Shown piece after piece: positions 26,530-35,402 of a stretch of DNA of 64,000 nucleotides. The DNA is from Acidobacteriota bacterium (GTDB lineage Bacteria > Acidobacteriota > Blastocatellia > Pyrinomonadales > Pyrinomonadaceae). The first letter of the stretch is position 1. Every line of letters starts with the position of its first letter. The translations under genes were made by a program, and so were the position numbers. The notes beneath the pieces are model-generated. The model saw only the letters and a list, made by a program, of their open reading frames with translations. It was not told where the DNA came from and searched no databases. The stretch covers positions 434,001 through 498,000 of the forward strand of contig JAEWFC010000030.1 of the NCBI GenBank assembly GCA_023389035.1, written 5' to 3'.

Positions 26530-27446
26530 AAGAGCGGGCCGGAAGGAACAGAACTCTGACGGTCAGAGGCGACGAAGCCGGATCTCTGCGTCAACGGATC
26601 GCTTTCGCAGACAGCATCACGCACGGGATCGACGCGATGATCTGTGGAAATGCTTCAGAGATCCTGCCGAGACTTGAGCCAAACAGCTACGACCTGCTCT
26701 TCGCCGATCCTCCTTATAACCTGACCAAACGTTTTGGGAGGGAAGCTTTCAAGAGATCGACCAGCGAGGAGTACGAGAAGTGGCTCGACGCCTGGCTGCA
26801 TCTCTGCCTGCCGCTGCTGAAGCCGACCGCGAGCGTGTACATCTGCGGCGATTGGCGAAGTTCTGCAGCAATACAGCGTGCCGGAAGCAGGCATTTCACC
26901 CTGCGAAACCGGATCACCTGGGAACGCGAAAAAGGCCGCGGTGCCAAGGCGAACTGGAAGAATGCCGCAGAAGACATCTGGTTCTTTACGGTGTCTGACG
27001 AATTCACATTCAACCTCGACGCCGTAAAGCAGCGCCGCCGCGTGATGGCTCCGTATAAACAGAACGGCGAGCCAAAAGATTGGAGCGAATCGGCCGACGG
27101 AAATTTCCGCGACACGCACCCTTCAAACATCTGGTCCGACATCACCGTGCCGTTCTGGTCGATGCCGGAGAACACTGATCACCCGACCCAAAAGCCGGAG
27201 AAACTGTTGGCAAAACTGATCCTCGCATCGACCAACACCGGGGATAATATCCTCGATCCATTTGCCGGCAGCGGGACAACAGCCGTAGTGGCAAAGAAAC
27301 TCAGCCGGCACTTTACTGCGATCGAATCGGACGAGCAATATTGCCTGCTCGCCGCCAAGCGGCTCGAGATAGCGGAGACGGATCGCACAATTCAAGGATT
27401 CTCTGACGGCGTATTTTGGGAGCGAAACTCCGCTCCTAACCGATGA
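26526..27446 (+). CDS. Site-specific DNA methyltransferase (beta class), orphan
   Basis: 306 residues. Motif IV, FADPPYNL (about 59-66), precedes motif I, DPFAGSGTT (about 245-253), giving the beta-class order of amino-methyltransferases; DPPY favours N6-adenine methylation, though N4-cytosine cannot be excluded. TDHPTQKP before motif I is the conserved motif X region. No restriction endonuclease is adjacent, so it may act as a regulatory or anti-restriction enzyme. Coupled to DUF421 upstream and followed after 54 bases by exonuclease III. Confidence 0.9.
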   Translation: MKERAGRNRTLTVRGDEAGSLRQRIAFADSITHGIDAMICGNASEILPRLEPNSYDLLFADPPYNLTKRFGREAFKRSTSEEYEKWLDAWLHLCLPLLKPTASVYICGDWRSSAAIQRAGSRHFTLRNRITWEREKGRGAKANWKNAAEDIWFFTVSDEFTFNLDAVKQRRRVMAPYKQNGEPKDWSESADGNFRDTHPSNIWSDITVPFWSMPENTDHPTQKPEKLLAKLILASTNTGDNILDPFAGSGTTAVVAKKLSRHFTAIESDEQYCLLAAKRLEIAETDRTIQGFSDGVFWERNSAPNR

Positions 27447-27500
27447 TGCATGACAGCTGGATTTTGTCTGCAGCAGCCGGCTGTGATGAAATTGCTGACA

Positions 27501-28280
27501 ATGAAAATAGCAACCTGGAACGTAAATTCGATCAAGATCCGGATGGGAGTTTTGACGAACTGGCTCAAAGAGAACGAGATCGATGTGGTCTGTTTTCAGG
27601 AGACCAAGACCGTCGATGAAAATTTTCCGATCGACGAGCTTCGTGAGGCGGGTTATGAGTCGGCGATCCTCGGCGAGAAATCCTATAACGGCGTGGCGAT
27701 CGTCTCCAGATTTCCGATCGAGGACGTCCAAAAGAATATGCTCGACGACGCGGAGGACGCACCGAAACGCCTGATCGCCGGAACCGTCAACGGCGTTCGT
27801 ATCGTCAATACGTACATCCCCAACGGCACTGAGCTTGGCACTGACAAATTCACATTCAAGCTCGACTGGCTGCAGCGGTTGAGGCGGTTCTTTGACGAGA
27901 CCTGCGAGGTATCGAAAGACGTTCTGCTGTGCGGCGATTTCAACGTCGCGATGGACGATCTCGACGTGTGGAATGTCGGAGCGTGGGAAGGCAAGCTTCA
28001 CTTTACCAAGACCGAACGCGCCGCGATGTACAACGTTAAGCAATGGGGTTTTGTAGACGTGTTCCGCAAACTGAACGGCGATGCACAGGAATTTTCCTGG
28101 TGGAACTATCGCGAGGGTGCGTGGCAGCGAAACCGCGGGCTGCGTATCGATTACATTTGGACAACGCCCTCGCTCGCCGACAAGTGCACCGCTTGCCACA
28201 TCGACCGTGTACCGCGTGCACTCGAAAAACCCAGCGACCACGCCCCAGTGATCGCCGAATTCGACCTTTCTAAAAACTGA
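27501..28280 (+). CDS. xth: Exodeoxyribonuclease III, copy 1
   Basis: 259 residues from the ATG at 27501 (MKIATWNVNSIK); an in-frame ATG 17 codons earlier adds an unrelated tail. AP endonuclease/3' exonuclease of base-excision repair. CFQETK holds the metal-binding Glu; LLCGDFNVAMDDLDVW and the C-terminal SDHAPVIAEF give the remaining catalytic Asp, Asn and His. A second copy lies 1.6 kb downstream. Confidence 0.93.
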   Translation: MKIATWNVNSIKIRMGVLTNWLKENEIDVVCFQETKTVDENFPIDELREAGYESAILGEKSYNGVAIVSRFPIEDVQKNMLDDAEDAPKRLIAGTVNGVRIVNTYIPNGTELGTDKFTFKLDWLQRLRRFFDETCEVSKDVLLCGDFNVAMDDLDVWNVGAWEGKLHFTKTERAAMYNVKQWGFVDVFRKLNGDAQEFSWWNYREGAWQRNRGLRIDYIWTTPSLADKCTACHIDRVPRALEKPSDHAPVIAEFDLSKN

Positions 28281-28319
28281 TAACTCAAAACTGAAAACTT
28301 TTAACTGTTATAGCGATTT

Positions 28320-28838
28320 ATGACCGAGCGAAACGCGATAATGTGGAGCCAGTTCGGTGCAAGCATCGACATGCTTGAAAACGCGGTGCGAGCTTGCCCG
28401 GCCGATGTTTGGGGCGATCGCGCCGACTTTCAGGAGTTTTGGTATATGGCGTACCACACGCTCTTCTGGCTGGATTTCTATCTCGACGGCGATCAAGACA
28501 ATTTTGCGCCGCCCGAGCCTTTTGGACTTGAAGAGTTCGATCCCGCCGGAGCCTTTCCGCCGATCATATACAGCCCTGACCAGCTGCTTTCTTATCTTTC
28601 ACACTGCCGCGAAAAACTGCGGCTGCTGCTTCTCAACCTCGACGACGCTTCGGCCCGGCAGATCATTCCCCACCCGAAACGCAAGATGTCGCGCGAGGAA
28701 TGGCTTTGGTACAACATGCGGCACGTGCAGCATCACGCCGCACAGCTCAACCTGCTGTTGCGGCAAAGGGCCGGGGACGCTCCGCGATGGGTCGGGCAGA
28801 CCGCACATCAGCTGTTAGCCGAAGCGGACGGAATATAG
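28320..28838 (+). CDS. DinB-like protein
   Basis: 172 residues. A four-helix DinB/YfiT-type bundle is suggested by the N-terminal helix MWSQFGASIDMLENAVRACP, by WYMAYHTLFWLDFYLDG (first metal His), and by LWYNMRHVQHHAAQLNLLL (two further metal His). Such proteins are damage-inducible or thiol-transferase-like enzymes; the substrate is unknown. Follows the first xth gene. Confidence 0.85.
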   Translation: MTERNAIMWSQFGASIDMLENAVRACPADVWGDRADFQEFWYMAYHTLFWLDFYLDGDQDNFAPPEPFGLEEFDPAGAFPPIIYSPDQLLSYLSHCREKLRLLLLNLDDASARQIIPHPKRKMSREEWLWYNMRHVQHHAAQLNLLLRQRAGDAPRWVGQTAHQLLAEADGI

Positions 28839-28878
28839 TATGTTGGTGCTCCCTAAGCAGACGAAAAGGAGATACCGA

Positions 28879-29253
28879 ATGAACGAATCAACAGCCGCAG
28901 CCACTGACCGCGATGCCATCGCCGCAACCATCCAGCTGTACGTCGACGGAGCGATCTCAGGAAGCACCGAGCAGTTAAAGCCCGCGTTCCATCCTGACGC
29001 GGTGATCCACGGTTACGTCGGCCCCGACCTTTTTGCGGGCCCGATCCAGATGTTCTTCGATTGGCATGATGAGAACGGGCCGGCACCGGACCTGAAGTCA
29101 ACGATCGCCAACATCGATATCGAGGGCACGATCGCCACCGTTCGCCAGGAACTTGATAACTGGACCGGCCACCGGTTCACCGATATGTTCACGCTGCTGA
29201 AAGAAGACGGCACGTGGAAGATCACGGCAAAGGTCTTCTATCTGCACCCGTAA
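28879..29253 (+). CDS. NTF2-like / putative lumazine-binding family protein
   Basis: 124 residues from the ATG at 28879, placed after an AAAGGAGA ribosome-binding site. ATIQLYVDGAISGS, LKPAFHPDAVIHGYV and the C-terminal FTLLKEDGTWKITAKVFYLHP are typical of the NTF2-like Lumazine_bd_2 group. Small ligand-binding or enzyme-like fold; substrate unknown. Confidence 0.83.
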   Translation: MNESTAAATDRDAIAATIQLYVDGAISGSTEQLKPAFHPDAVIHGYVGPDLFAGPIQMFFDWHDENGPAPDLKSTIANIDIEGTIATVRQELDNWTGHRFTDMFTLLKEDGTWKITAKVFYLHP

Positions 29254-29372
29254 CGCGCGCAAAACTCGACTATTCAACCGCTGGCGTCACCCATGCCGGC
29301 GCTATCTTCGCGCAAAATCCTCTGACCGCATCCGTCATATCCACAACTTGATCAACTTTTTGGAGGACATTT

Positions 29373-29885
29373 ATGGGTTTCAGCATTTTCGCAGCGGGCA
29401 ATCGAGATTTTCATTACAGCCGGGACAACTGCCTGGACGACAGCGATTTCAAGGTCGTCGAGATCCTAGGCAAACTGCAGTCGATGGAGCCGACACGCGC
29501 CGGCGTGATCACGACCGGTATCGATATCGCACAGCCGTCTGCCGGCGTCATCGATGCGATGAACGCTCTTGCGACGATGCAGTTTCTTCATCTGCTCAAC
29601 ACGACCGTCACGATGCTGGCGATGAAGCCGCAGGCACGCAATGGCTGGATCTTTGTCTCTGCTCGCGAGTCTCATCTGCTGTGGCCTGACACAGGCGGCA
29701 ACGGCGATTACCGTTTCCGCGGCGACAGCCCGGGAGCTGACTTTATGCGTGAGGTCGGACCCGCGCTACAGGCGGCCGATATGGCCAACTGGGGTGTCCT
29801 GCGGGAGCTGGTGCTGTGCCTTTCCCGGTTCGAGTCACACATCGGGAATGCTCGGCCGGTCATCAATATTCAGCTGTCGCACTAG
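29373..29885 (+). CDS. Hypothetical soluble protein
   Basis: 170 residues with a good GGAGGA ribosome-binding site before MGFSIFAAGNRDF. No signal peptide or membrane segment and no motif I recognise. The composition and codon use match the neighbours, supporting a real gene. Lies between the NTF2-like gene and the second exonuclease III. Confidence 0.65.
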   Translation: MGFSIFAAGNRDFHYSRDNCLDDSDFKVVEILGKLQSMEPTRAGVITTGIDIAQPSAGVIDAMNALATMQFLHLLNTTVTMLAMKPQARNGWIFVSARESHLLWPDTGGNGDYRFRGDSPGADFMREVGPALQAADMANWGVLRELVLCLSRFESHIGNARPVINIQLSH

Positions 29886-29923
29886 ACCGAAGAGCGAGCG
29901 GTCGGATAAGCTGTTGAGCTTAA

Positions 29924-30697
29924 ATGAAGATCGCGACCTGGAACATAAACGGGATAAATTCGCGGATCGGGCAGGTGATCGATTGGTGTGCGGCCGTGCA
30001 GCCTGACGTGCTGTGCATGCAGGAAACTAAGTGCGTCGACGCACGCTTCCCGCGCCGAAAGTTTGAGGCCGCCGGCTACGAACATGTCGTATTTACCGGC
30101 GAAAAGGCATATAACGGCGTGGCGATCATCTCCCGTTATCCGCTTGAGGATGTGACCGCGAAACTGCCGGGCGTTGACACGGACGAATCCAGGCGTTTTC
30201 TTTCGGCGAACATAAATGGCATCCATGTGGCGAACGTTTATGTCCCACATGGAACGCGGCTCGCGTCTGACAAGTATCGGTTCAAGCTTGAATGGCTGAA
30301 TCAGCTGCGGCGATATTTCGATGAGCGGTTTACCACCGACGACGATGTGATACTCTGCGGCGATCTGAATGTCGCTCCGCACGAGCTCGACGTCTGGAAG
30401 CCGCAGGCCTGGGCCGGAAAGATGCACTTTACGCAGGAAGAACGTGACACGCTGATCAACGTAAAGCGTTGGGGGTTCGTCGATGTTTTCCGCCACATAA
30501 ACGGCGAGGCGCGCGAGTATTCGTGGTGGGACCATTTCTTCCATTCGTTTGAAAAAGACCGCGGCCTGCGGATCGACCACATCTGGACATCGCCCGGCCT
30601 CGCCGACGCATGCACTGACTGTTGGATCGACAAACAGCCCCGCGGAAATGAAAAGCCGAGCGATCACGCTCCTGTGATCGCCGAATTTGCAGTTTGA
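29924..30697 (+). CDS. xth: Exodeoxyribonuclease III, copy 2
   Basis: 257 residues. Same catalytic set as the first copy: CMQETKCV, LCGDLNVAPHELDVW and the C-terminal SDHAPVIAEF, with Leu in place of Phe in the GDxN motif. The two copies are recognisably similar along their whole length but diverged, so this is an old duplication or two independent family members, not a recent repeat. MOSC gene follows after three bases. Confidence 0.92.
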   Translation: MKIATWNINGINSRIGQVIDWCAAVQPDVLCMQETKCVDARFPRRKFEAAGYEHVVFTGEKAYNGVAIISRYPLEDVTAKLPGVDTDESRRFLSANINGIHVANVYVPHGTRLASDKYRFKLEWLNQLRRYFDERFTTDDDVILCGDLNVAPHELDVWKPQAWAGKMHFTQEERDTLINVKRWGFVDVFRHINGEAREYSWWDHFFHSFEKDRGLRIDHIWTSPGLADACTDCWIDKQPRGNEKPSDHAPVIAEFAV

Positions 30698-30700
30698 CCT

Positions 30701-31276
30701 ATGGACGGAAAGCTATTCGAACGACAAATAACGAAAGCCGAGATCGAGTCCGGTATCGAAAACGTACTTGATTCGCCCAAGGACCAAGGCACGCTTGCGA
30801 TGATCGTGCGGCGGCCAAAGATCGGCAAGCGTGAGGTCGTCGACGAAGGAATTCTCGACAGCGGGCTTGGCCTGCTTGGCGATAACTGGCTTACTCGCGG
30901 CAGCTCGCGCACGACCGATGGCAAGGGCCATCCAGAAATGCAGCTGAACCTGATGAACATCCGCTTTGCGGAATTGATCGCGGGAAACCGCAGCCGCGTC
31001 CCGCTCGCCGGCGACCAGCTTTATATCGATCTTGATCTCTGTTCGGAAAATCTGCCGCCGGGCACGATCTTGGCGATCGGCACAGCGTTGATCGAGGTTA
31101 CGTCGATACCGCACCTCGGCTGCAAGAAATTTGTCGAGCGTTTTGGAATGGACGCGATGATGTTCGCAAACTCGGACTTCGGCCGACAGCACAATCTTCG
31201 GGGTGTGAACGCACGTGTCGTCATCGGCGGTAAGATCGCCGTCGGAAATCGCGTGATCAAAGCTCCCTCCGCGTAA
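30701..31276 (+). CDS. MOSC-domain protein
   Basis: 191 residues. GDNWLTRGSSR, QLYIDLDLCSENLPPG, LAIGTALIEVTSIPHLGCKKFVERFG and LRGVNARVV match the MOSC (molybdenum cofactor sulfurase C-terminal) family. The Cys in LGCKKF is the conserved candidate sulfur carrier. Such proteins deliver or process metal-sulfur cofactors; the specific substrate is unknown. Confidence 0.85.
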   Translation: MDGKLFERQITKAEIESGIENVLDSPKDQGTLAMIVRRPKIGKREVVDEGILDSGLGLLGDNWLTRGSSRTTDGKGHPEMQLNLMNIRFAELIAGNRSRVPLAGDQLYIDLDLCSENLPPGTILAIGTALIEVTSIPHLGCKKFVERFGMDAMMFANSDFGRQHNLRGVNARVVIGGKIAVGNRVIKAPSA

Positions 31277-31285
31277 GCCTCTAAC

Positions 31286-33154
31286 CTAAGCTGCCGTACA
31301 CGCCGACGTATCCGGCACGGCCTCAGCCTCTTCCGTTGGCCTTGGCCAGAGCACTGCCGCTCCGACAGCCCCCGCGAGTATCGATGCGATAAACACCGCG
31401 ATCTTTGCCGCAGCGAAATCTTCCGGATCCTGAAAAGCCTGCCCCGCGATAAACAACGACATCGTAAAACCTATTCCGGCCAGCAGCCCGACGCCTGCCA
31501 TCTGCCTCCAGTTGTACTCCACCGGTTTGTCCGCGATCTTCAGCTTGACCGCAGCATACGCTAAAGCCACGATCCCAAGCGGCTTGCCAAGGAAAAGCCC
31601 GAGTATGATCGCCGACATCAGCACTGTGTGCGTTGCGAAAACGTCCGTCGAAAGTGCGACCCCCGCGTTCGCAAGGGCAAATATCGGCAGCACGAAATAG
31701 CTCGACCAGGGCTCGAGGTTTCGCAGCAGTTTATCGGCCGGCGATTCGATGCGGTCATGCAGTGTATCAAGAGCTCGCATCGCAGGTTCTGACGGCCCGT
31801 GACGCAGCACTGCTTCGCCCGAACGTCGCATCTCATCCTGCAAAATATTCTCAGCCTGGGCAAGAAGCGCGGGCAGATTTCCGGGCGGCCGCGTTGGCGT
31901 GATGACGGCGATGATCACACCCGCAAGCGTGGCGTGCAGCCCTGCCTCGTGCAGAAACACCCAGAGCACGAGGCCGCCGATAGCATACGGCAGCGGACGG
32001 TAAACGTTCGAGCGGTTGAGCACGATCAACAGTATCGTGACGCCGACCGACAACGCGATGAACAGCACGCTGATGTTCGCCGAGTAAAAGATCGCAACCA
32101 CGACAATAGCTATCAGGTCATCGACGATCACCGCTGCCGTAAGAAAGACACGCAGCTCGACCGGTACGCGGTCCCCGAGCAGTACGATTATCGCGATCGC
32201 AAAAGCGGTGTCGGTCGCGATCGGCACGCCCCAGCCGTGCGCGAGCGGTCCGGTTGGTATAAGAAGCAGATAGATCAGGGCCGGTGCGACCATTCCGCCG
32301 AGAGATCCCGCGATCGGCAATGCTGCAGATCGTCGGGTCGCGAGGTGGCCGACCGTGAACTCCTTCTTTATCTCAAGCCCTACGACCAGGAAAAAGATCG
32401 ACAGCAGTCCGTGATTTATCCAGTCGAGCAGCGGCAGATAGAACCGGCGGTTCCCGAGCCCGATGCCGGCCTGCGAATGCCAAAAAGCCTCGAACGCCGG
32501 TCCGATCGGCGAATTCACTAGGCCGATCGCGACCAAAGACATCAGCAATAGCAAAAGTCCGGTCGACGGCCCCCAACTAACAAAATCCAGTGCTGCACTC
32601 TGAATACGATGCCCGAGCGAACCCAGCATCGCTTCGGCGAGCGCGTTCTCGTCCCACGCGCCTTCGTAACGCCGGCCATTAATAAAGAACGACGGAGTCA
32701 CGCGTGCGCCGCTCTCTCGCGCACTCGCACGGTCCTCGTCGACACGTGCCGAAGCACGTTCGCGCGCCTCGGCAAATTCCTCGCTGTCGATCGGCAGGTC
32801 GAAACGCGCGGCGATCTCGGCGAGATCTGTGTCGGTGAAATCCGGGCCGCGGCGCATCAGCTCATCGTGGACCTGCCAAAAGCTCTCGCCGGTCTGGGCC
32901 GCGAACTCGGCGAGCTCTGCCGCCGGCCTCGCGGTCTCGCTGCCGCGGATCGGTAGCTGCCGAAATACGTACTTCATACGGTCGCCGAAACGATCGCGCA
33001 GATCGGCGATCACCTCGTGTGCCGCATGACAGTGCTTACACGAATAGCTGCCGTATTCGACGAGAGTTATCTCGGCATCGGGATCACCGATGAAATGGTC
33101 TCGGGCAAGATCGACGGGTTCGGCGAGGCGGCGTGATTTATTGTGCTCAGCCAT
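31286..33154 (-). CDS. nhaA: DsbA-like thioredoxin / NhaA Na+/H+ antiporter fusion
   Basis: 622 residues. Residues 1-200 are a DsbA/Thioredoxin_4 domain with the redox motif CKHC (39-42) and the cis-Pro segment [14 protein letters not shown]. From about 210 an NhaA antiporter of 11-12 helices follows, with [36 protein letters not shown] and [16 protein letters not shown] carrying the paired Asp of the ion site, and [14 protein letters not shown]. NhaA exchanges sodium for protons and sets intracellular pH. The redox domain has no signal peptide. Fusions of this type are known but uncommon; a role in redox control of antiport is inference. Confidence 0.9.
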   Translation of the reverse strand: MAEHNKSRRLAEPVDLARDHFIGDPDAEITLVEYGSYSCKHCHAAHEVIADLRDRFGDRMKYVFRQLPIRGSETARPAAELAEFAAQTGESFWQVHDELMRRGPDFTDTDLAEIAARFDLPIDSEEFAEARERASARVDEDRASARESGARVTPSFFINGRRYEGAWDENALAEAMLGSLGHRIQSAALDFVSWGPSTGLLLLLMSLVAIGLVNSPIGPAFEAFWHSQAGIGLGNRRFYLPLLDWINHGLLSIFFLVVGLEIKKEFTVGHLATRRSAALPIAGSLGGMVAPALIYLLLIPTGPLAHGWGVPIATDTAFAIAIIVLLGDRVPVELRVFLTAAVIVDDLIAIVVVAIFYSANISVLFIALSVGVTILLIVLNRSNVYRPLPYAIGGLVLWVFLHEAGLHATLAGVIIAVITPTRPPGNLPALLAQAENILQDEMRRSGEAVLRHGPSEPAMRALDTLHDRIESPADKLLRNLEPWSSYFVLPIFALANAGVALSTDVFATHTVLMSAIILGLFLGKPLGIVALAYAAVKLKIADKPVEYNWRQMAGVGLLAGIGFTMSLFIAGQAFQDPEDFAAAKIAVFIASILAGAVGAAVLWPRPTEEAEAVPDTSACTAA

Positions 33155-33212
33155 GGCGTTTTTCGGTTAGCTGAGTTTAAGAAAATCGCGGACGCCTTGC
33201 AAAGAAGTGTGG

Positions 33213-33992
33213 CTAGCCGATTCGAACTGCGGTCATCGAGATCGATCCGCCGTCGAAACCGGTAACCGGAAAAGTGACGTCGTCCGTCTCGTTTTGAAGT
33301 CCCAGAATGTAAACCAGCGGAAGATAATGTTCCGGCGTCGGTACGGAAAGCATCGCGTCGCGGCCTAACGTCTCGTAGTTGATCAGCGGTTCATGGTCAC
33401 CGGCAAGTATGCGGCTGCGTGCTTCCTCTTCGAATCGCAGCGCCCAGTCAAAGGGTTCGACGTCGTGCTTGCCCCATGCGTACGTGTGCAAGTTGTGCAC
33501 AAGATTCCCGCTGCCGATGATCAGCACGCCCTCATCGCGGAGCGGAGCGAGCCTTCGCGCGAGAGCGTAGTGAAACTCCGGCGGCTCCGTCTCGTTGATC
33601 GAAAGCTGGACGACCGGCACATCAGCCTCGGGAAAGACATGGCAGAGCACCGACCACGTTCCATGGTCCAGGCCCCAGCGGCCGTGGTCGAGGAAGGCAT
33701 CGCCGTCGAGAATGTCGGACACGCGGGCGGCAAGTTCCGGTGAGCCCGGTGCCGGATACTGGACCTCAAAAAGCTCTCGCGGGAAACCGCCGAAATCGTG
33801 GATCGTCCGCGGCCTGTCCATCGCGGTTACCGCGACACCCGGAACGTACCAGTGCGCCGAAACGCAAAGAACGGCCGTTGGCCGAGGAACTTCGCGCCCG
33901 ATCGCCGACCAGCCGCGGGTGTATTCGTTATCCGCAAGCGCGTTTAGCGGATTGCCGTGGCCAAAGAATATCGCGGGCATTCGTTGTGCCAT
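33213..33992 (-). CDS. Extradiol ring-cleavage dioxygenase (LigB/YgiD, DOPA dioxygenase family)
   Basis: 259 residues from the ATG at 33992, behind an AGGAG ribosome-binding site; a longer frame overlaps the next gene. FFGHGNPLNAL, LCVSAHW, TIHDFGGFP, WGLDHGTWS and GSGNLVHNLH give the class-III iron/zinc-binding His and acid residues. Family members include 4,5-DOPA extradiol dioxygenase; the natural substrate here is unknown. Confidence 0.88.
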   Translation of the reverse strand: MAQRMPAIFFGHGNPLNALADNEYTRGWSAIGREVPRPTAVLCVSAHWYVPGVAVTAMDRPRTIHDFGGFPRELFEVQYPAPGSPELAARVSDILDGDAFLDHGRWGLDHGTWSVLCHVFPEADVPVVQLSINETEPPEFHYALARRLAPLRDEGVLIIGSGNLVHNLHTYAWGKHDVEPFDWALRFEEEARSRILAGDHEPLINYETLGRDAMLSVPTPEHYLPLVYILGLQNETDDVTFPVTGFDGGSISMTAVRIG

Positions 33993-34000
33993 AGTCGCTC

Positions 34001-34810
34001 CTAAATGCCGCTCAGAAATTGGCCAAGTGTAACGGCGTCGGGCTCGGCGGACTGCATTATCGCACCGGCGATGCCGAAAAGTAATGCGATTATCGCGGCC
34101 GGTATCGCGGTCTTTCGGATCGCGGTCAGCAGCCAATGACGCCTTGGCAGGTCCTTGACGGGTTTATAAAGCGCGCCGACCACGGCCGCATCGACCATCA
34201 GCTCAGCGAGCAGAACAGGCGCTATCCAGATCACATAGATCAAGGCACTGAATACGAGCAGCAAAACGATGATCACAAGCACCAGTGCGATGCCGTCGTC
34301 GAGATCTACGTCCATCACGTCCGTGACATCAAACGGCGAGGTTCCGCCGCCGGTCGCCGCAGCCTGTGCGGGCGATGATCCGACATTCGACATTATCCCG
34401 ACCGGTACCGGAGCAGGCACGTCGCTATCCCAGCTTCCTCCGGCACCTGCACCGGCAAAATCTCCACCGCCGCCGAAAGGAACATCCCGAGCCGCCGTAC
34501 CGACGTTCCCGCCGATGCCGCTCAGATCCGGGATGGCCAGAGCATCAAGGTCCGATGAGATATCGCCTGTCGGCTCGTCGGACTGCCACCACAGCCAGAT
34601 CCGCAGCAGAAACAGAAACCCGACGTATGCTGACATCACAGCGATCGGATAACGGATGAGCATTGACGTCAGCCCGATCCGCAGCAGCAATGCGGAGACA
34701 ATAAACCCGATAAAGGCCGTGATCAGCAGTATCAGCGAGATCTGCAAACGCGGCATCGACAGCCGTGCCGTCAATGCCGCGATCACCTTCTCACGTTTGT
34801 CCCATCCCAT
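34001..34810 (-). CDS. Hypothetical multi-pass membrane protein
   Basis: 269 residues. Helices: ISLILLITAFIGFIVSALLL, YPIAVMSAYVGFLFLLRIWLW, then a Gly/Ala/Pro/Asp-rich soluble loop (about 80-170), ALVLVIIVLLLVFSALIYVIWI and a final IPAAIIALLFGIAGAIM. A short basic segment VKDLPRRHWLLTAIRKT precedes the last helix. No family recognised. It ends 8 bases before the dioxygenase start. Confidence 0.7.
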   Translation of the reverse strand: MGWDKREKVIAALTARLSMPRLQISLILLITAFIGFIVSALLLRIGLTSMLIRYPIAVMSAYVGFLFLLRIWLWWQSDEPTGDISSDLDALAIPDLSGIGGNVGTAARDVPFGGGGDFAGAGAGGSWDSDVPAPVPVGIMSNVGSSPAQAAATGGGTSPFDVTDVMDVDLDDGIALVLVIIVLLLVFSALIYVIWIAPVLLAELMVDAAVVGALYKPVKDLPRRHWLLTAIRKTAIPAAIIALLFGIAGAIMQSAEPDAVTLGQFLSGI

Positions 34811-34820
34811 AGGCAGCGGT

Positions 34821-35375
34821 TCAGCGGATCTTGCGGGTCCATTCCACTAGATTCACCAGCAGATCTGAAATGAATTTACGCGTCTCTTCGTCGGTAAGTT
34901 CGCCCTCGTCGTTGAATACCTTTGCACAGTTCCCGATCATAACCTCGGGTTGATTTATCGGGAACATATTCAGAAAGACCATCATCTGCCGCAGGTGGTA
35001 TTGTGCACGAGCGGTCGCTATCGAGCCGATCGACGCTCCCATTATTGCTGCAGGTTTCCCGTTCCAAGCGCTGTCGCCGTACGGTCGCGACGCCCAGTCG
35101 ATCGCATTCTTTAGAACGCCCGGCACTGAATAATTGTACTCAGGCGTTACAAATAATATCGCGTCCGCGGCCCGAACTTTTTCCTTGAATGCCGCCGCTT
35201 TTTCCGGCATGTTCTGTTCGTCGTCCTGGTTAAATCCCGGAATTCCATCGAGTTCCGCAACCTCGATCACCGAACCTTCCGGTGCCAGCTCGACCGCCGC
35301 ACGAAGTGCCCCGCGGTTATACGATTCCTTTCGCAGACTACCTGCGATCCCCAAGATCTTTATCGTTTCAGCCAT
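34821..35375 (-). CDS. NAD(P)H-dependent FMN reductase
   Basis: 184 residues. LGIAGSLRKESYNRGAL and FVTPEYNYSVPGVLKNAIDW are the FMN-binding loops of the flavodoxin-like chromate/azo-reductase (YieF, ArsH-like) family. Reduces quinones, azo compounds or metals, usually as an antioxidant. Ends 10 bases before the membrane-protein gene on the same strand. Confidence 0.92.
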   Translation of the reverse strand: MAETIKILGIAGSLRKESYNRGALRAAVELAPEGSVIEVAELDGIPGFNQDDEQNMPEKAAAFKEKVRAADAILFVTPEYNYSVPGVLKNAIDWASRPYGDSAWNGKPAAIMGASIGSIATARAQYHLRQMMVFLNMFPINQPEVMIGNCAKVFNDEGELTDEETRKFISDLLVNLVEWTRKIR

Positions 35376-35402
35376 TATTTCCCCCTCACTCGTCTAAAGT
35401 TA

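Noticed and set aside
27123..28241. 372-residue minus-strand frame
   Set aside because: Entirely antisense to exonuclease III and the methyltransferase end; high-GC frames leave long open antisense frames throughout this window.
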